Shown: positions 16,558 through 23,920, counted from the first letter of the stretch. The stretch: 32,967 nt of DNA from an uncultured Bacteroidales bacterium (GCA_910586395.1 CAJUFX010000005.1:108005-140971), one strand, 5' to 3'. The notes: generated by a model from the sequence alone, not told the origin. Numbers and translations are program-made.

Positions 16558-16621
16558 CCTTGAATGGTTGAGATTCCGCAACAAAGAGGAATCTTGTAAG
16601 AAGACATATTGTAAGGGTAAG

Positions 16622-16909
16622 ATGCGGGGCAATACTTATCGGGCGGACGATCTGCTGGCGCGGTTGGCGAAGGCTTACGGCTGGACGGACAAGTTCATGG
16701 AGTTCAAGACCAAGGACGCTTTCAAGCAGTTGGTGGAACCGGCCATGTTGGCGGCGGTTTCCCGAATGTGGGTCAAGGAGCGGGTCTTGTATCTCGACAT
16801 ACCGCATGCGGCGGCCAAAAGCGACATGCAGTACCGCTTGGGCGAGCTTAAGGAGGCCATCAATAAAATGTTGGGTCACCCGTATCTGCAAGCCTTGGCA
16901 TTGAAATAG
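16622..16909 (+). CDS. DUF721 / DciA-like protein
   Basis: A 95-residue protein of the DUF721 family, whose studied members (DciA) interact with and help load the replicative helicase DnaB. The DUF721 core runs DDLLARLAKAYGWTDKFMEF ... VSRMWVKERVLYLDIPHAAAKSDMQYRLGELKEAINKML. The ATG at 16622 is chosen because the family is short and the reading frame upstream begins only at a TTG (16568) with no ribosome site. The gene next to it is dnaB (94 nt downstream), which supports a helicase-loader role. No DnaC-type loader is seen in the window. Assignment as a functional DciA is inference from family and context. Confidence 0.8.
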   Translation: MRGNTYRADDLLARLAKAYGWTDKFMEFKTKDAFKQLVEPAMLAAVSRMWVKERVLYLDIPHAAAKSDMQYRLGELKEAINKMLGHPYLQALALK

Positions 16910-17003
16910 CGGGGAGAGGCGTTGTGTGTGCCCCGACACCCGTTGTCCGGCGATAAACGTTGGCTCGGACACTGGGTCGGGCATTAAAATTTGAGGAGAA
17001 TTT

Positions 17004-18734
17004 ATGGCGGAAGAAACCGTAAAAACGAACAGGCGGCCGCAGGTGACGGCCGGTCGGCTGACGATTGCGCAGACGGCGGCGGGTGTTATGTTGGAGGAAG
17101 GCAAACTGCCGCCCCAGGCGGTGGAGGTGGAGCAGGCGGTCTTGGGGGCGTTGATGTTGGATGCCAACGTGTTGTCGGAGATTGTCGATACGCTTAAGAC
17201 CAAATATTTCTATAAGCCCGAACATCAGAAAATCTATCAGGCCATTACCGAACTGTTTTCGAGTTCGCAGCCCGTCGATATCCTTACCGTGGCGCAGGCG
17301 CTCAAGGCCAAGGGCGAACTGGAACTGGTGGGCGGCGCCTACTACATTTCGAGCCTGACGAACCGCGTCTCTTCGGGCGCGCACGCCGAGGCGCACGTCA
17401 AGATCATCCAGCAGAAATATATCCAGCGCGAACTGATCCGCATCGGCGGCAGCATCGTCAAGGACGCTTACGAAGACACGACCGACGTGTTGGAACTGCT
17501 CGACACGGCCGAAGGGCAGTTGCTCAACATCAGCGAAGACAACTTCCGCAGCGACTATATCGACATGCAGACGTTGGTCAAACAGGCGATACAGGAGGTG
17601 GAGGAAGTGGCCAAACTGGAGGACAAGATGAGCGGCGTGCCGTCGGGTTTCGTGGAACTCGACCGCATGACGAACGGTTGGCAGAAAGGCAACCTGCTGA
17701 TCGTGGCCGCGCGTCCCGGTATGGGTAAGACGGCCTTCGCGCTGACGATGGCGCGCAATATCGCGGTCGAATTCAAACAGCCCGTGGCGTTTTTCTCGTT
17801 GGAAATGTCGGCCATCGAAGTCGTGAGCCGTCTGATTTCGAGCGAAGCCTTGGTCAAGGGCGAGAAACTAAAGAAAGGCAACCTGACCGAAACGGAATGG
17901 AGCCAGCTGCATACGAAGGTGGACAGCCTGGCGGGCGCGCCGCTGTTCATAGACGAGACGCCCGCGCTCACGATGTTCGAATTGCGGGCCAAGTGCCGCC
18001 GGTTGAAGATGCAGCACAACATCGGCATGGTCATGATCGACTACTTGCAGTTGATGCGCGGCGGGTCGGAATACAAGGGCAACCGTGAGCAGGAAATCAG
18101 CCAGATCTCGCGTCAGCTCAAAGGCCTGGCCAAGGAACTGCGCATCCCGATCATGGCGCTCTCGCAGTTGAGCCGTCAGGTGGAGACGCGCGGCGGCGAC
18201 AAGAAGCCGCAGCTTTCCGACTTGCGCGAATCGGGCGCAATCGAACAGGACGCCGATATGGTCATGTTCATTTACCGTCCGGAGTATTACAAGATATTGG
18301 AGGATCCGGAATCGCACGAATCGACGGTGGGCAAGGCGTTCATCCTTATCGAAAAGCACCGCAGCGGCAGCACGGGACAGGTGCGTCTGCGCTGGGTCAA
18401 GGATTATGCCAAGTTCGAGAACGACGATGTTTCGGCGGACGGGTTTGCGGGCGGTTTCGGTGGCGACGGCACCGGTGGCGGTTTCGGCAATATTCCGGGC
18501 AATACGGGCTTCGACAGCGGCATGGGCGGTTTTGGCGGTGGTTTTGACGGTGGCATGGGCGGCGGTTTCAGTCAGCCCGCTGGCGGCGGCTTCGGCCATG
18601 CCGGCGGTGCGCCCGGCACGGTCATCACGATGCCTTCCAAGATGAACGACATGCCGCCGGCCATGAGACCGGACGATTTTCCTGGCGCGGGCATGCCGTC
18701 GTCGGGTTCGGCGGATACGGACGTGCCGTTTTAA
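17004..18734 (+). CDS. dnaB: Replicative DNA helicase DnaB with Gly-rich, SSB-like tail
   Basis: Hexameric replication-fork helicase, 576 residues. The N-terminal domain (about 28-130) starts LPPQAVEVEQAVLGALMLD. The RecA-like motor has Walker A ARPGMGKTA (236-244), Walker B-region VMIDYLQLM, and RESGAIEQDADMVMFIYRP. Residues beyond about 474 form a low-complexity tail of GGF/GGG repeats and then PM-rich sequence, ending in DTDVPF. That end resembles the acidic-aromatic tip of single-stranded DNA-binding proteins (DDDIPF). Family members without such a tail are about 450-520 residues. GAGGAG (16993-16998) lies five bases before the ATG. The upstream neighbour is a DciA-like gene. Confidence 0.96.
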   Translation: MAEETVKTNRRPQVTAGRLTIAQTAAGVMLEEGKLPPQAVEVEQAVLGALMLDANVLSEIVDTLKTKYFYKPEHQKIYQAITELFSSSQPVDILTVAQALKAKGELELVGGAYYISSLTNRVSSGAHAEAHVKIIQQKYIQRELIRIGGSIVKDAYEDTTDVLELLDTAEGQLLNISEDNFRSDYIDMQTLVKQAIQEVEEVAKLEDKMSGVPSGFVELDRMTNGWQKGNLLIVAARPGMGKTAFALTMARNIAVEFKQPVAFFSLEMSAIEVVSRLISSEALVKGEKLKKGNLTETEWSQLHTKVDSLAGAPLFIDETPALTMFELRAKCRRLKMQHNIGMVMIDYLQLMRGGSEYKGNREQEISQISRQLKGLAKELRIPIMALSQLSRQVETRGGDKKPQLSDLRESGAIEQDADMVMFIYRPEYYKILEDPESHESTVGKAFILIEKHRSGSTGQVRLRWVKDYAKFENDDVSADGFAGGFGGDGTGGGFGNIPGNTGFDSGMGGFGGGFDGGMGGGFSQPAGGGFGHAGGAPGTVITMPSKMNDMPPAMRPDDFPGAGMPSSGSADTDVPF

Positions 18735-18747
18735 AGTGCGGCGGAGT

Positions 18748-20199
18748 ATGCGGCTGAACCAATTTCTTTCGGCGGGCGGTCGTGGCGCGGATGGTCGTGT
18801 TGGGATCGCTCGTGTTGGGATCGCTCGTGTTGGGATCGCTCGCGTTGGGATCGCTCGTGTTGGGATCGCGCTAAATCATGCCGATAAGGGGCGTTTTTCG
18901 CGTTGGTGCCGGCGGTGGCGATTGTTTCTGTGCTGTTTGTGTGGCCTATGTGGCTTGTTTGGCGGATGGGGAATGGTTCAGCCCTTGTATGCCGCGCAAC
19001 TGCTCGTGCCGATGGATCAGGCGCAGACCAACCACCTCAAGGCTTACGGCGTGGCCTACTGGGTGTTGCAGTATGGCGGCGAAATCAGTTGGCTGCTCAA
19101 TTATCGGGGCGGCAGTTTCCTTTTACCTTACAGTGCGGAAATAGAGCGGGAATGCCGCCTGCGGGATGTGAGCGCGGCGGTGCTTTCGGACGCGCAGGTG
19201 CAGGCCTTGCGGACGGAAATAGCCGGTGCGGACGTGAACATGGATGAAGTGCCTTTGCAGAAGGCGCCGCGCATCGCCGTCTATTCTCCCAAGAACAAAC
19301 GGCCGTGGGACGACGCCGTGACGATGGTGCTGACCTATGCCGAAATCCCTTACGACGTGGTCTATGACGATGAGGTGATGTCGGGCATTTTGCCGATGTA
19401 CGACTGGCTGCACCTGCACCACGAGGACTTTACGGGGCAGTTCGGCAAGTTCTGGGCGCGTTACCGCCACGAGGCCTGGTATCGGCAGGACGTGGCCGAG
19501 ACCTTGGCGCGGGCGCGCAACTACGGCTTCACCAAAGCCTCCGAACTCAAACTGGCCGTGGCGCACAAGATACGCAATTTCGTCATGGGCGGCGGCTTCC
19601 TGTTCGCGATGTGTTCCGCGCCGGACAGTTACGACGTGGCCTTGGCGGCCGATGGCATCGACATCTGCGCCGAGCCCTTCGACGGCGACCCGATGACGCC
19701 CGGTGCGCAGCAACGGTTGGATTACAGCAAAACCTTCGCCTTTACCGGTTTTCAACTCGTGACCGACCCTTACCGTTATGAAGTGTCGGACATAGACGTG
19801 ACCGAGACGCGGCCGCCCCATCTCAAGGAGGAGAACGATTTCTTCACGCTCTTCGATTTTTCGGCCAAATGGGACTGGATGCCGACGATGCTGTGCCAGA
19901 ACCACGAGCGGCTGATACACGGCTTCATGGGGCAGAGTACGGCCTTCCGCAAGTCGCTCTTGAAGCCGAACGTGCTGGTGCTGGGCGAGAACGCCGGCCT
20001 GAACGAAGTGCGCTACCTGCACGGCACCTACGGCAAAGGCACGTGGACATTCTTAGGCGGCCACGACCCCGAAGACTACCAGCATTTCGTGGGCGACCCG
20101 CCCACCGACCTGAACCTCTATCCCAACTCGCCGGGCTACCGGCTCATCCTGAACAACATCCTGTTCCCCGCCGCCAAAAAAGAAAAGCAGAAGACGTAA
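18748..20199 (+). CDS. Conserved exported protein of the family often labelled asparagine synthetase B
   Basis: The body (from QLLVPMDQAQTNHLKAYGVA to NNILFPAAKKEKQKT) belongs to a Bacteroidota family frequently annotated asparagine synthetase B, but I see no glutaminase or ATP-pyrophosphatase motif of that enzyme. A signal-peptide-like segment (RRWRLFLCCLCGLCGLFGG, cleavage near YAAQ) predicts export. GGGFLFAMCSA looks like a nucleophile elbow with a Cys, and GGHDPED could supply a His, so a class-I-glutamine-amidotransferase-like fold is possible; this is inference. Start ATG at 18748, or GTG at 18736. Either gives an unusual N-terminus with five RVGIA repeats ahead of the signal peptide. 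It lies 13 nt after dnaB, probably co-transcribed. Confidence 0.75.
   Translation: MRLNQFLSAGGRGADGRVGIARVGIARVGIARVGIARVGIALNHADKGRFSRWCRRWRLFLCCLCGLCGLFGGWGMVQPLYAAQLLVPMDQAQTNHLKAYGVAYWVLQYGGEISWLLNYRGGSFLLPYSAEIERECRLRDVSAAVLSDAQVQALRTEIAGADVNMDEVPLQKAPRIAVYSPKNKRPWDDAVTMVLTYAEIPYDVVYDDEVMSGILPMYDWLHLHHEDFTGQFGKFWARYRHEAWYRQDVAETLARARNYGFTKASELKLAVAHKIRNFVMGGGFLFAMCSAPDSYDVALAADGIDICAEPFDGDPMTPGAQQRLDYSKTFAFTGFQLVTDPYRYEVSDIDVTETRPPHLKEENDFFTLFDFSAKWDWMPTMLCQNHERLIHGFMGQSTAFRKSLLKPNVLVLGENAGLNEVRYLHGTYGKGTWTFLGGHDPEDYQHFVGDPPTDLNLYPNSPGYRLILNNILFPAAKKEKQKT
18796..18870 (+). repeat. 15-bp x5 tandem repeat at the start of the exported-protein gene
   Basis: Five head-to-tail copies of CGTGTTGGGATCGCT (the fourth starts CGCG; the fifth ends GCG) encode RVGIA five times in frame. 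It precedes the signal peptide. The near identity of the copies implies recent expansion and possible copy-number variation between strains. Confidence 0.9.
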
Positions 20200-20239
20200 G
20201 GGGGTATTTGATAGATATTCGTTGTGAGCCTGAGACGGC

Positions 20240-20271
20240 AAAAAAAAGCCCCCCGTTAAAGGACGAGGGGC
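20240..20271 (-). terminator. Intrinsic terminator reading leftward
   Basis: On the minus strand GCCCC (20271-20267) pairs with GGGGC (20252-20248), extended by three inner pairs, and is followed directly by eight T (20247-20240). No plus-strand T tract follows, so it does not terminate the exported-protein gene. It closes a short minus-strand transcript starting near the -7 box at 20331-20338. Confidence 0.75.
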
Positions 20272-20329
20272 AAACCTGATGTTTTCACAACGGAATAATC
20301 CTTATTGTGATTCGCTTCATTTTAGTGCG
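20272..20329 (-). ncRNA. Short minus-strand transcript, possibly with an 11-residue leader peptide
   Basis: A perfect -7 box TAACTTTG (minus strand, 20338-20331) followed about 85 nt later by an intrinsic terminator (20271-20240) defines a putative transcript with no conventional gene. It contains an 11-codon frame, MKRITIRIIPL (20320-20285, stop TGA). It could be a small RNA, a terminated leader or a tiny peptide gene. The promoter upstream of -7 now belongs to the integrated element. Confidence 0.4.
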
Positions 20330-20339
20330 GCAAAGTTAC
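20330..20339 (-). other. Candidate attachment-site core of the conjugative element (left junction)
   Basis: The plus strand reads GCAAAGTTAC, the reverse complement of GTAACTTTGC. This matches GTANNTTTGC, the target core known for CTnDOT-type integration. It lies 319 bp before an IntDOT-like integrase gene, and gene content switches from chromosomal to conjugative-element genes here. The core is also a -7 promoter box. The other end of the element is outside the window, so the junction cannot be confirmed. Confidence 0.6.
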
Positions 20340-20462
20340 TACAAAAAAGTGAAATGCGGAAAGATATAGTGATAGAATTGAGTTACAAGGGTTTTGGTTG
20401 AAGTGGCGATAATCCGTGAAGCCATTACAATCCCTGCCGAAGCCAAATCCTGACGCCGCTAC

Positions 20463-20553
20463 GTTACTTGTTCGTAACCATGCCCGAAAATGCGACAAAC
20501 GGGTACGAATAGCGAAACAAGGCTCTAAGGAATAGTGAGTTATCCATAACTCA
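20463..20553 (+). repeat. Two inverted repeats between att core and integrase
   Basis: GTTAC-TTGTTC-GTAAC lies at 20463-20478. A perfect 8-bp inverted repeat, TGAGTTAT-CC-ATAACTCA, lies at 20536-20553. They sit where integrase arm sites, Xis sites or int operators would be expected. The rest of 20340-20658 shows no gene. Confidence 0.55.
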
Positions 20554-20658
20554 TGCGAAAAATCAGGTTACGGAAAAAGATTGCGCCGTTCCTCCCCGTT
20601 TTGCGTACCAACACCGGACTCTTCACCAACTAATTTTGAAACCCAAAAATTAAGGACA

Positions 20659-21894
20659 ATGAAGAGTACATTTTCAGTAATCTACTACCTCAAGCGTCAG
20701 GTAGTGAAAAAGGACGGGACAGTTCCCGTCATGGGACGCATCACGGTGGACGGCAGCCAGACACAGTTCAGCTGCAAACTGACTGTCGATCCGAAACTGT
20801 GGGACACCAAAGGTGGACGTGTCACGGGCAGAAGCACGGCGGCACTCGAAACGAACCGTATGCTTGACAAGATGCGGGTACGCATCAACAGGCATTATCA
20901 GGAAATCATGGAGCGTGACAACTTCGTCACGGCGGAGAAGGTGAAGAACGCCTTTCTCGGACTGGAACACCGCTACCACACGCTGATGCAGGTGTTCCGC
21001 CAGCACAACGAGGACTACGAGAAGCAGGTGGAGGCAGGCATGAAAGCCAAAGGCACGCTGCTGAAGTACCGCACCGTTTACAAGCACATGCAAGAGTTCC
21101 TCGACATCCGCTACCATGTGAAGGACATCGCCCTAAAAGAGCTTACCCCGGCTTTCATCTCCGACTTCGAGATGTTCCTGCGCACGGACAAGCACTGCTG
21201 CACCAATACCGTGTGGCTGTACGTCTGCCCGTTACGGACGATGGTATTCATCGCCATCAACAACGAGTGGCTGACGCGCGACCCGTTCCGCGAGTATGAA
21301 ATCAAGAAGGAGGAAACAACACGCAGTTTCCTGACCAAAGATGAGATCCGCCTGCTGATGGAGGGGAAACTGAAAAACGCCAAACAGGAATTGTACCGCG
21401 ACCTCTACCTGTTCTGCGCCTTCACGGGGCTGTCGTTCGCGGATATGCGCAACCTTACGGAAGAGAATATCCGCACCTACTTCGACGAACACGAGTGGAT
21501 AAACATCAACCGCCAGAAAACGGGCGTGGTGTCCAACATCCGCCTGCTCGACATCGCCAACCGCATAATCGGCAAATACCGGGGACTGTGCGGGGACGGC
21601 AGGATATTTCCCGTTCCGCATTATAACACGTGCCTTGCCGGTATCCGTGCCGTCGCCAAGCGTTGCGGCATCACCAAGCATATCACGTGGCATCAGAGCC
21701 GCCACACGGCAGCCACGACGATATTCCTCTCCAACGGTGTTCCCATCGAAACGGTCAGCTCCATGCTCGGACACAAGAGCATAAAGACGACGCAGATTTA
21801 CGCAAAGATAACCAAAGAGAAGCTCAATCAGGACATGGAGAACCTTGCCGCAAGATTGAACGGCGTCGAGGAATTTGCAGGTTGCACCATCTAA
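20659..21894 (+). CDS. Tyrosine recombinase (IntDOT-like integrase)
   Basis: Catalyses integration and excision of the element. The ATG at 20659 (after AAGGAC) gives 411 residues, beginning MKSTFSVIYYLKRQ as in IntDOT-type integrases; the frame upstream is not conserved-looking. It has an N-terminal arm-binding domain, a SAM-like core-binding domain (about 110-205) and the catalytic domain. Catalytic positions read Lys287 (RQKTG), His345 and Arg348 (HQSRHT), His372 (LGHKS) and Tyr381 (TQIYAK). The first catalytic Arg is replaced by Ser259 (TGLSFADMRNL), which matches what is known of IntDOT. The att core lies 319 bp upstream. Confidence 0.95.
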   Translation: MKSTFSVIYYLKRQVVKKDGTVPVMGRITVDGSQTQFSCKLTVDPKLWDTKGGRVTGRSTAALETNRMLDKMRVRINRHYQEIMERDNFVTAEKVKNAFLGLEHRYHTLMQVFRQHNEDYEKQVEAGMKAKGTLLKYRTVYKHMQEFLDIRYHVKDIALKELTPAFISDFEMFLRTDKHCCTNTVWLYVCPLRTMVFIAINNEWLTRDPFREYEIKKEETTRSFLTKDEIRLLMEGKLKNAKQELYRDLYLFCAFTGLSFADMRNLTEENIRTYFDEHEWININRQKTGVVSNIRLLDIANRIIGKYRGLCGDGRIFPVPHYNTCLAGIRAVAKRCGITKHITWHQSRHTAATTIFLSNGVPIETVSSMLGHKSIKTTQIYAKITKEKLNQDMENLAARLNGVEEFAGCTI

Positions 21895-21905
21895 AAAGAA
21901 AAGCC

Positions 21906-22268
21906 ATGAAACGTGACACAATCATCATCGAGGACAAGGCAGTCAGCGTAACCGGTAACGACGTGTGGATGACCGCCACCGAAATAGCCGGATTGTTCCA
22001 TACGACCGTCCCGGCAGTGAACGCCGCCATCAGAGCCGTCCGCAAGTCGGACGTGCTGAACGACTACGAGGTGTGCCGCTACATGCAGCTTGAAAACGGG
22101 CTGCACGCGGACGTGTACGCCCTTGAAATCATCATCCCGGTCGCTTTCAGGGTGAATACCTACAACACCCACCTGTTCCGCACATGGCTGGTGGGAAAGG
22201 CACTCTCACAAGAGAAACGGCAGACATACGTGATGTTCATACAGAACGGAAAAGCCGGGTATTGCTGA
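21906..22268 (+). CDS. RhuM-like HTH protein of the conjugative element
   Basis: A 120-residue protein 11 nt after the integrase gene, hence probably co-transcribed. The sequence VWMTATEIAGLFHTTVPAVNAAIRAVRKS is an HTH of the type found at the N-terminus of RhuM-family proteins, followed by a short conserved region (YALEIIIPVAFRVNTYNTHLFRTWL). The large remainder of full RhuM is absent. The start is ATG at 21906; the same frame is open upstream only because it overlaps the integrase gene. Role unknown; a DNA-binding accessory of integration is plausible. A strong terminator follows at 22291. Confidence 0.75.
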   Translation: MKRDTIIIEDKAVSVTGNDVWMTATEIAGLFHTTVPAVNAAIRAVRKSDVLNDYEVCRYMQLENGLHADVYALEIIIPVAFRVNTYNTHLFRTWLVGKALSQEKRQTYVMFIQNGKAGYC

Positions 22269-22290
22269 TTGCACATACCCCATAAGACAA

Positions 22291-22333
22291 GTAAACGGGT
22301 AGCACCACAAAAGGTGTCACCCGTTTACTTTTT
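22291..22333 (+). terminator. Intrinsic terminator between convergent int and HTH operons
   Basis: GTAAACGGGT (22291-22300) pairs perfectly with ACCCGTTTAC (22319-22328). An inner CACC/GGTG stem closes an ACAAAA loop, and a T run follows (22329-22333). It ends the integrase transcript and may also slow the opposing one. Confidence 0.88.
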
Positions 22334-22345
22334 CATGAAACCGCC

Positions 22346-22651
22346 TCACTCCAGCGGCTTGCGGTAGTTCGCTTCCAGTACCCCGCGCAGCCCCGTTTCC
22401 GGGTAAAGCACCTTCCCTCCCAAAAGTATGAAGGGCAACACGCGGTTGTTGCGGTATTCCTGCAAGGTGCGCCGGCTCACACGGAGCAGTTCCGACACCT
22501 CGCCGTCCGTCAGGTAACGTTCCCCGTCCAGCGGAGGACGGTAGCTTTCCAGAAATGCGGACAGCCATTTCGAGCCTTTGCGCATATCCTGCACCACAGA
22601 GGCTATCGGCTCGTCTTCCATCGTAAAAACATCGTTGTTCTCGTTCATCAT
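22346..22651 (-). CDS. Small HTH (MerR/Xis-like) DNA-binding protein
   Basis: A 101-residue protein with a helix-turn-helix of the excisionase/MerR type near the middle: LTDGEVSELLRVSRRTLQEYRNNRVLPFILLGGKVLYPE. This is the HTH_17-type pattern of CTn accessory proteins. Start ATG at 22651 (MMNENND), which leaves a 31-nt gap to the upstream gene; a longer start would overlap it. Cotranscribed with 22683-22982 on the minus strand, facing away from the excision operon. Probable regulator or directionality factor. Confidence 0.78.
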   Translation of the reverse strand: MMNENNDVFTMEDEPIASVVQDMRKGSKWLSAFLESYRPPLDGERYLTDGEVSELLRVSRRTLQEYRNNRVLPFILLGGKVLYPETGLRGVLEANYRKPLE

Positions 22652-22682
22652 AACTTCGGATTCAGTGGGTGAATAAATCAAA

Positions 22683-22982
22683 TCATCTGCCGTGCGGATA
22701 GAGCGTGCCGACAAGCGGTATCAGCCGCTTCACCTCCTCTGGCTTGTAATAGAACCTGCGGTTTATCTGCGAGTAGCCGATAAGCCGCCTGTCACGCAGC
22801 GTCTGCAACGTGCGCGGGCTTATTCTCAACTGCCCGCAGACCTCCTCGCCCGTGAGCCATCTTTCCATGCGCCCCGTGTCGCTTTTGCGCCTCAGGGCGG
22901 CGACCTTCTCCGAGAGTGCGCCGAATGCCGCCACCATCATCTCGAAAGTCTTTTTCTCGATAGATACTATTTCCATATTCAT
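22683..22982 (-). CDS. Small HTH (MerR/Xis-like) DNA-binding protein
   Basis: A 99-residue protein from MNMEIVSIEKK (ATG at 22982; 22976 also possible). It has a coiled N-terminal region (KTFEMMVAAFGALSEKVAALRRK) and a C-terminal HTH: WLTGEEVCGQLRISPRTLQTLRDRRLIGYSQINRRFYYKPEEVKRLI. First gene of a two-gene minus-strand operon with 22346-22651. A perfect -7 box (23008-23001, minus strand) is just upstream. It is a paralogue in architecture of the two plus-strand HTH genes that follow, so the divergent pair may control the excision operon. Confidence 0.8.
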   Translation of the reverse strand: MNMEIVSIEKKTFEMMVAAFGALSEKVAALRRKSDTGRMERWLTGEEVCGQLRISPRTLQTLRDRRLIGYSQINRRFYYKPEEVKRLIPLVGTLYPHGR

Positions 22983-23000
22983 GTCATTTAGAGTTTGCCG

Positions 23001-23008
23001 CAAAGGTA
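23001..23008 (-). promoter_or_regulatory. Promoter -7 box of the minus-strand HTH operon
   Basis: The minus strand reads TACCTTTG, a perfect TAnnTTTG box, 18 nt before the ATG at 22982. The remaining gap (23009-23183) must hold the promoter of the divergent excision operon, but no perfect -7 box was seen there; GAATTTTG near 23148 is the nearest. Confidence 0.5.
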
Positions 23009-23183
23009 ACGAAACGGCATACAAGACGTATCGTTTTCCGCTGAAAGGCTGCCTGTTGCGCCGTTTGACCGGGTTACGGAGCCATCTTCCGCAAAAATCT
23101 TACGTGAGTCACGTAGTGAGTTGTTAAAGCCCCTTTTGTTTATTGCCGAATTTTGTCGCAGAAACAAAAAGAAAGGACTGAAC

Positions 23184-23546
23184 ATGAAAGTGATAACAAT
23201 GGAAAGTTCCGCCTACAAGGAGATGATGGCGCAGATTGCGAACATCGCAGGGTACATCCGCGAGGCAAGGGACGAGAAGAAACGGAAGCGGGAAACCGAA
23301 GACAAGCTGCTTGACACGGCACAGGCGGCGAAGATGCTCAACGTGAGCAAGCGCACCATGCAGCGTATGCGCACCGACCACCGTATCGAGTATGTGGTGG
23401 TACGCGGAAGCTGCCGCTACCGCCTTTCCGAGATACTGCGGCTATTGGAGGACAACACAGTAAGGAACGAGGAAGGGACAATAGACACCCTGTTCCACAA
23501 CCACACGCTGCGCACGGGCGGCAAACCAAAAGGAAGGAGGACATAG
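23184..23546 (+). CDS. Excisionase-like HTH protein (Xis2c position)
   Basis: A 120-residue basic protein with a coiled region (about 10-40, KEMMAQIANIAGYIREARDEKK) and an HTH: LLDTAQAAKMLNVSKRTMQRMRTDHRIEYVVVRGSCRYRLSEILRLLE. Size and position (first gene of the operon, before another HTH gene and upstream of topB) match xis2c of CTnDOT, a recombination directionality factor that bends DNA with IntDOT during excision. The ATG at 23184 follows AAAGGA at good distance. Three nucleotides separate it from the next gene. Confidence 0.8.
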   Translation: MKVITMESSAYKEMMAQIANIAGYIREARDEKKRKRETEDKLLDTAQAAKMLNVSKRTMQRMRTDHRIEYVVVRGSCRYRLSEILRLLEDNTVRNEEGTIDTLFHNHTLRTGGKPKGRRT

Positions 23547-23549
23547 GTC

Positions 23550-23900
23550 ATGGAACTGCTCACACGAAACAACTTCGAGGGCTGGATGCAGAAGCTGATG
23601 GAACGGCTCGACCGTCAGGACGAACTGCTGCTGGCGATGAAGGCTGAGGGGAAACAGCCCACTATCACGGAAAGCATCCGCCTTTTCGACAATCAGGATT
23701 TGTGCATGTTGCTCCAGATAAGCAAACGCACCCTCCAACGCTACCGCAGCGTAGGCGCATTGCCCTACAAGACGCTGGGCAAGAAGACCTATTACAGCGA
23801 GGAGGACGTGCTGACATTCCTTTCCAACCATATCAAGGACTTCAAAAAGGAAGATATAGCCTTCTACAAGGCTCGTATCCATAATTTCTTTCATAAATAA
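23550..23900 (+). CDS. Excisionase-like HTH protein (Xis2d position)
   Basis: A 116-residue protein, second in the excision-type operon, with only 3 nt between it and its neighbour. The N-terminal helix MELLTRNNFEGWMQKLMERL is followed by a coiled stretch and an HTH_17-type domain, DLCMLLQISKRTLQRYRSVGALPYKTLGKKTYYSEEDVLTFL. It corresponds in size and place to xis2d of CTnDOT. It and the upstream gene probably act together with the integrase in excision. Confidence 0.8.
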   Translation: MELLTRNNFEGWMQKLMERLDRQDELLLAMKAEGKQPTITESIRLFDNQDLCMLLQISKRTLQRYRSVGALPYKTLGKKTYYSEEDVLTFLSNHIKDFKKEDIAFYKARIHNFFHK

Positions 23901-23920
23901 CCCATTAAAACATTTTTCAG

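Noticed and set aside
16930..16982. Terminator between dciA-like gene and dnaB
   Set aside because: CCCGAC and GTCGGG can pair, but the loop is long and no T tract follows, so it is not a convincing terminator.
20200..20340. tRNA as integration target
   Set aside because: No cloverleaf is present. The element's integrase class targets a GTANNTTTGC core, which is present.
20581..20658. N-terminal extension of the integrase
   Set aside because: The ATG at 20659 has a ribosome-binding sequence and gives the 411-residue size and start (MKSTFS) of IntDOT-type proteins.
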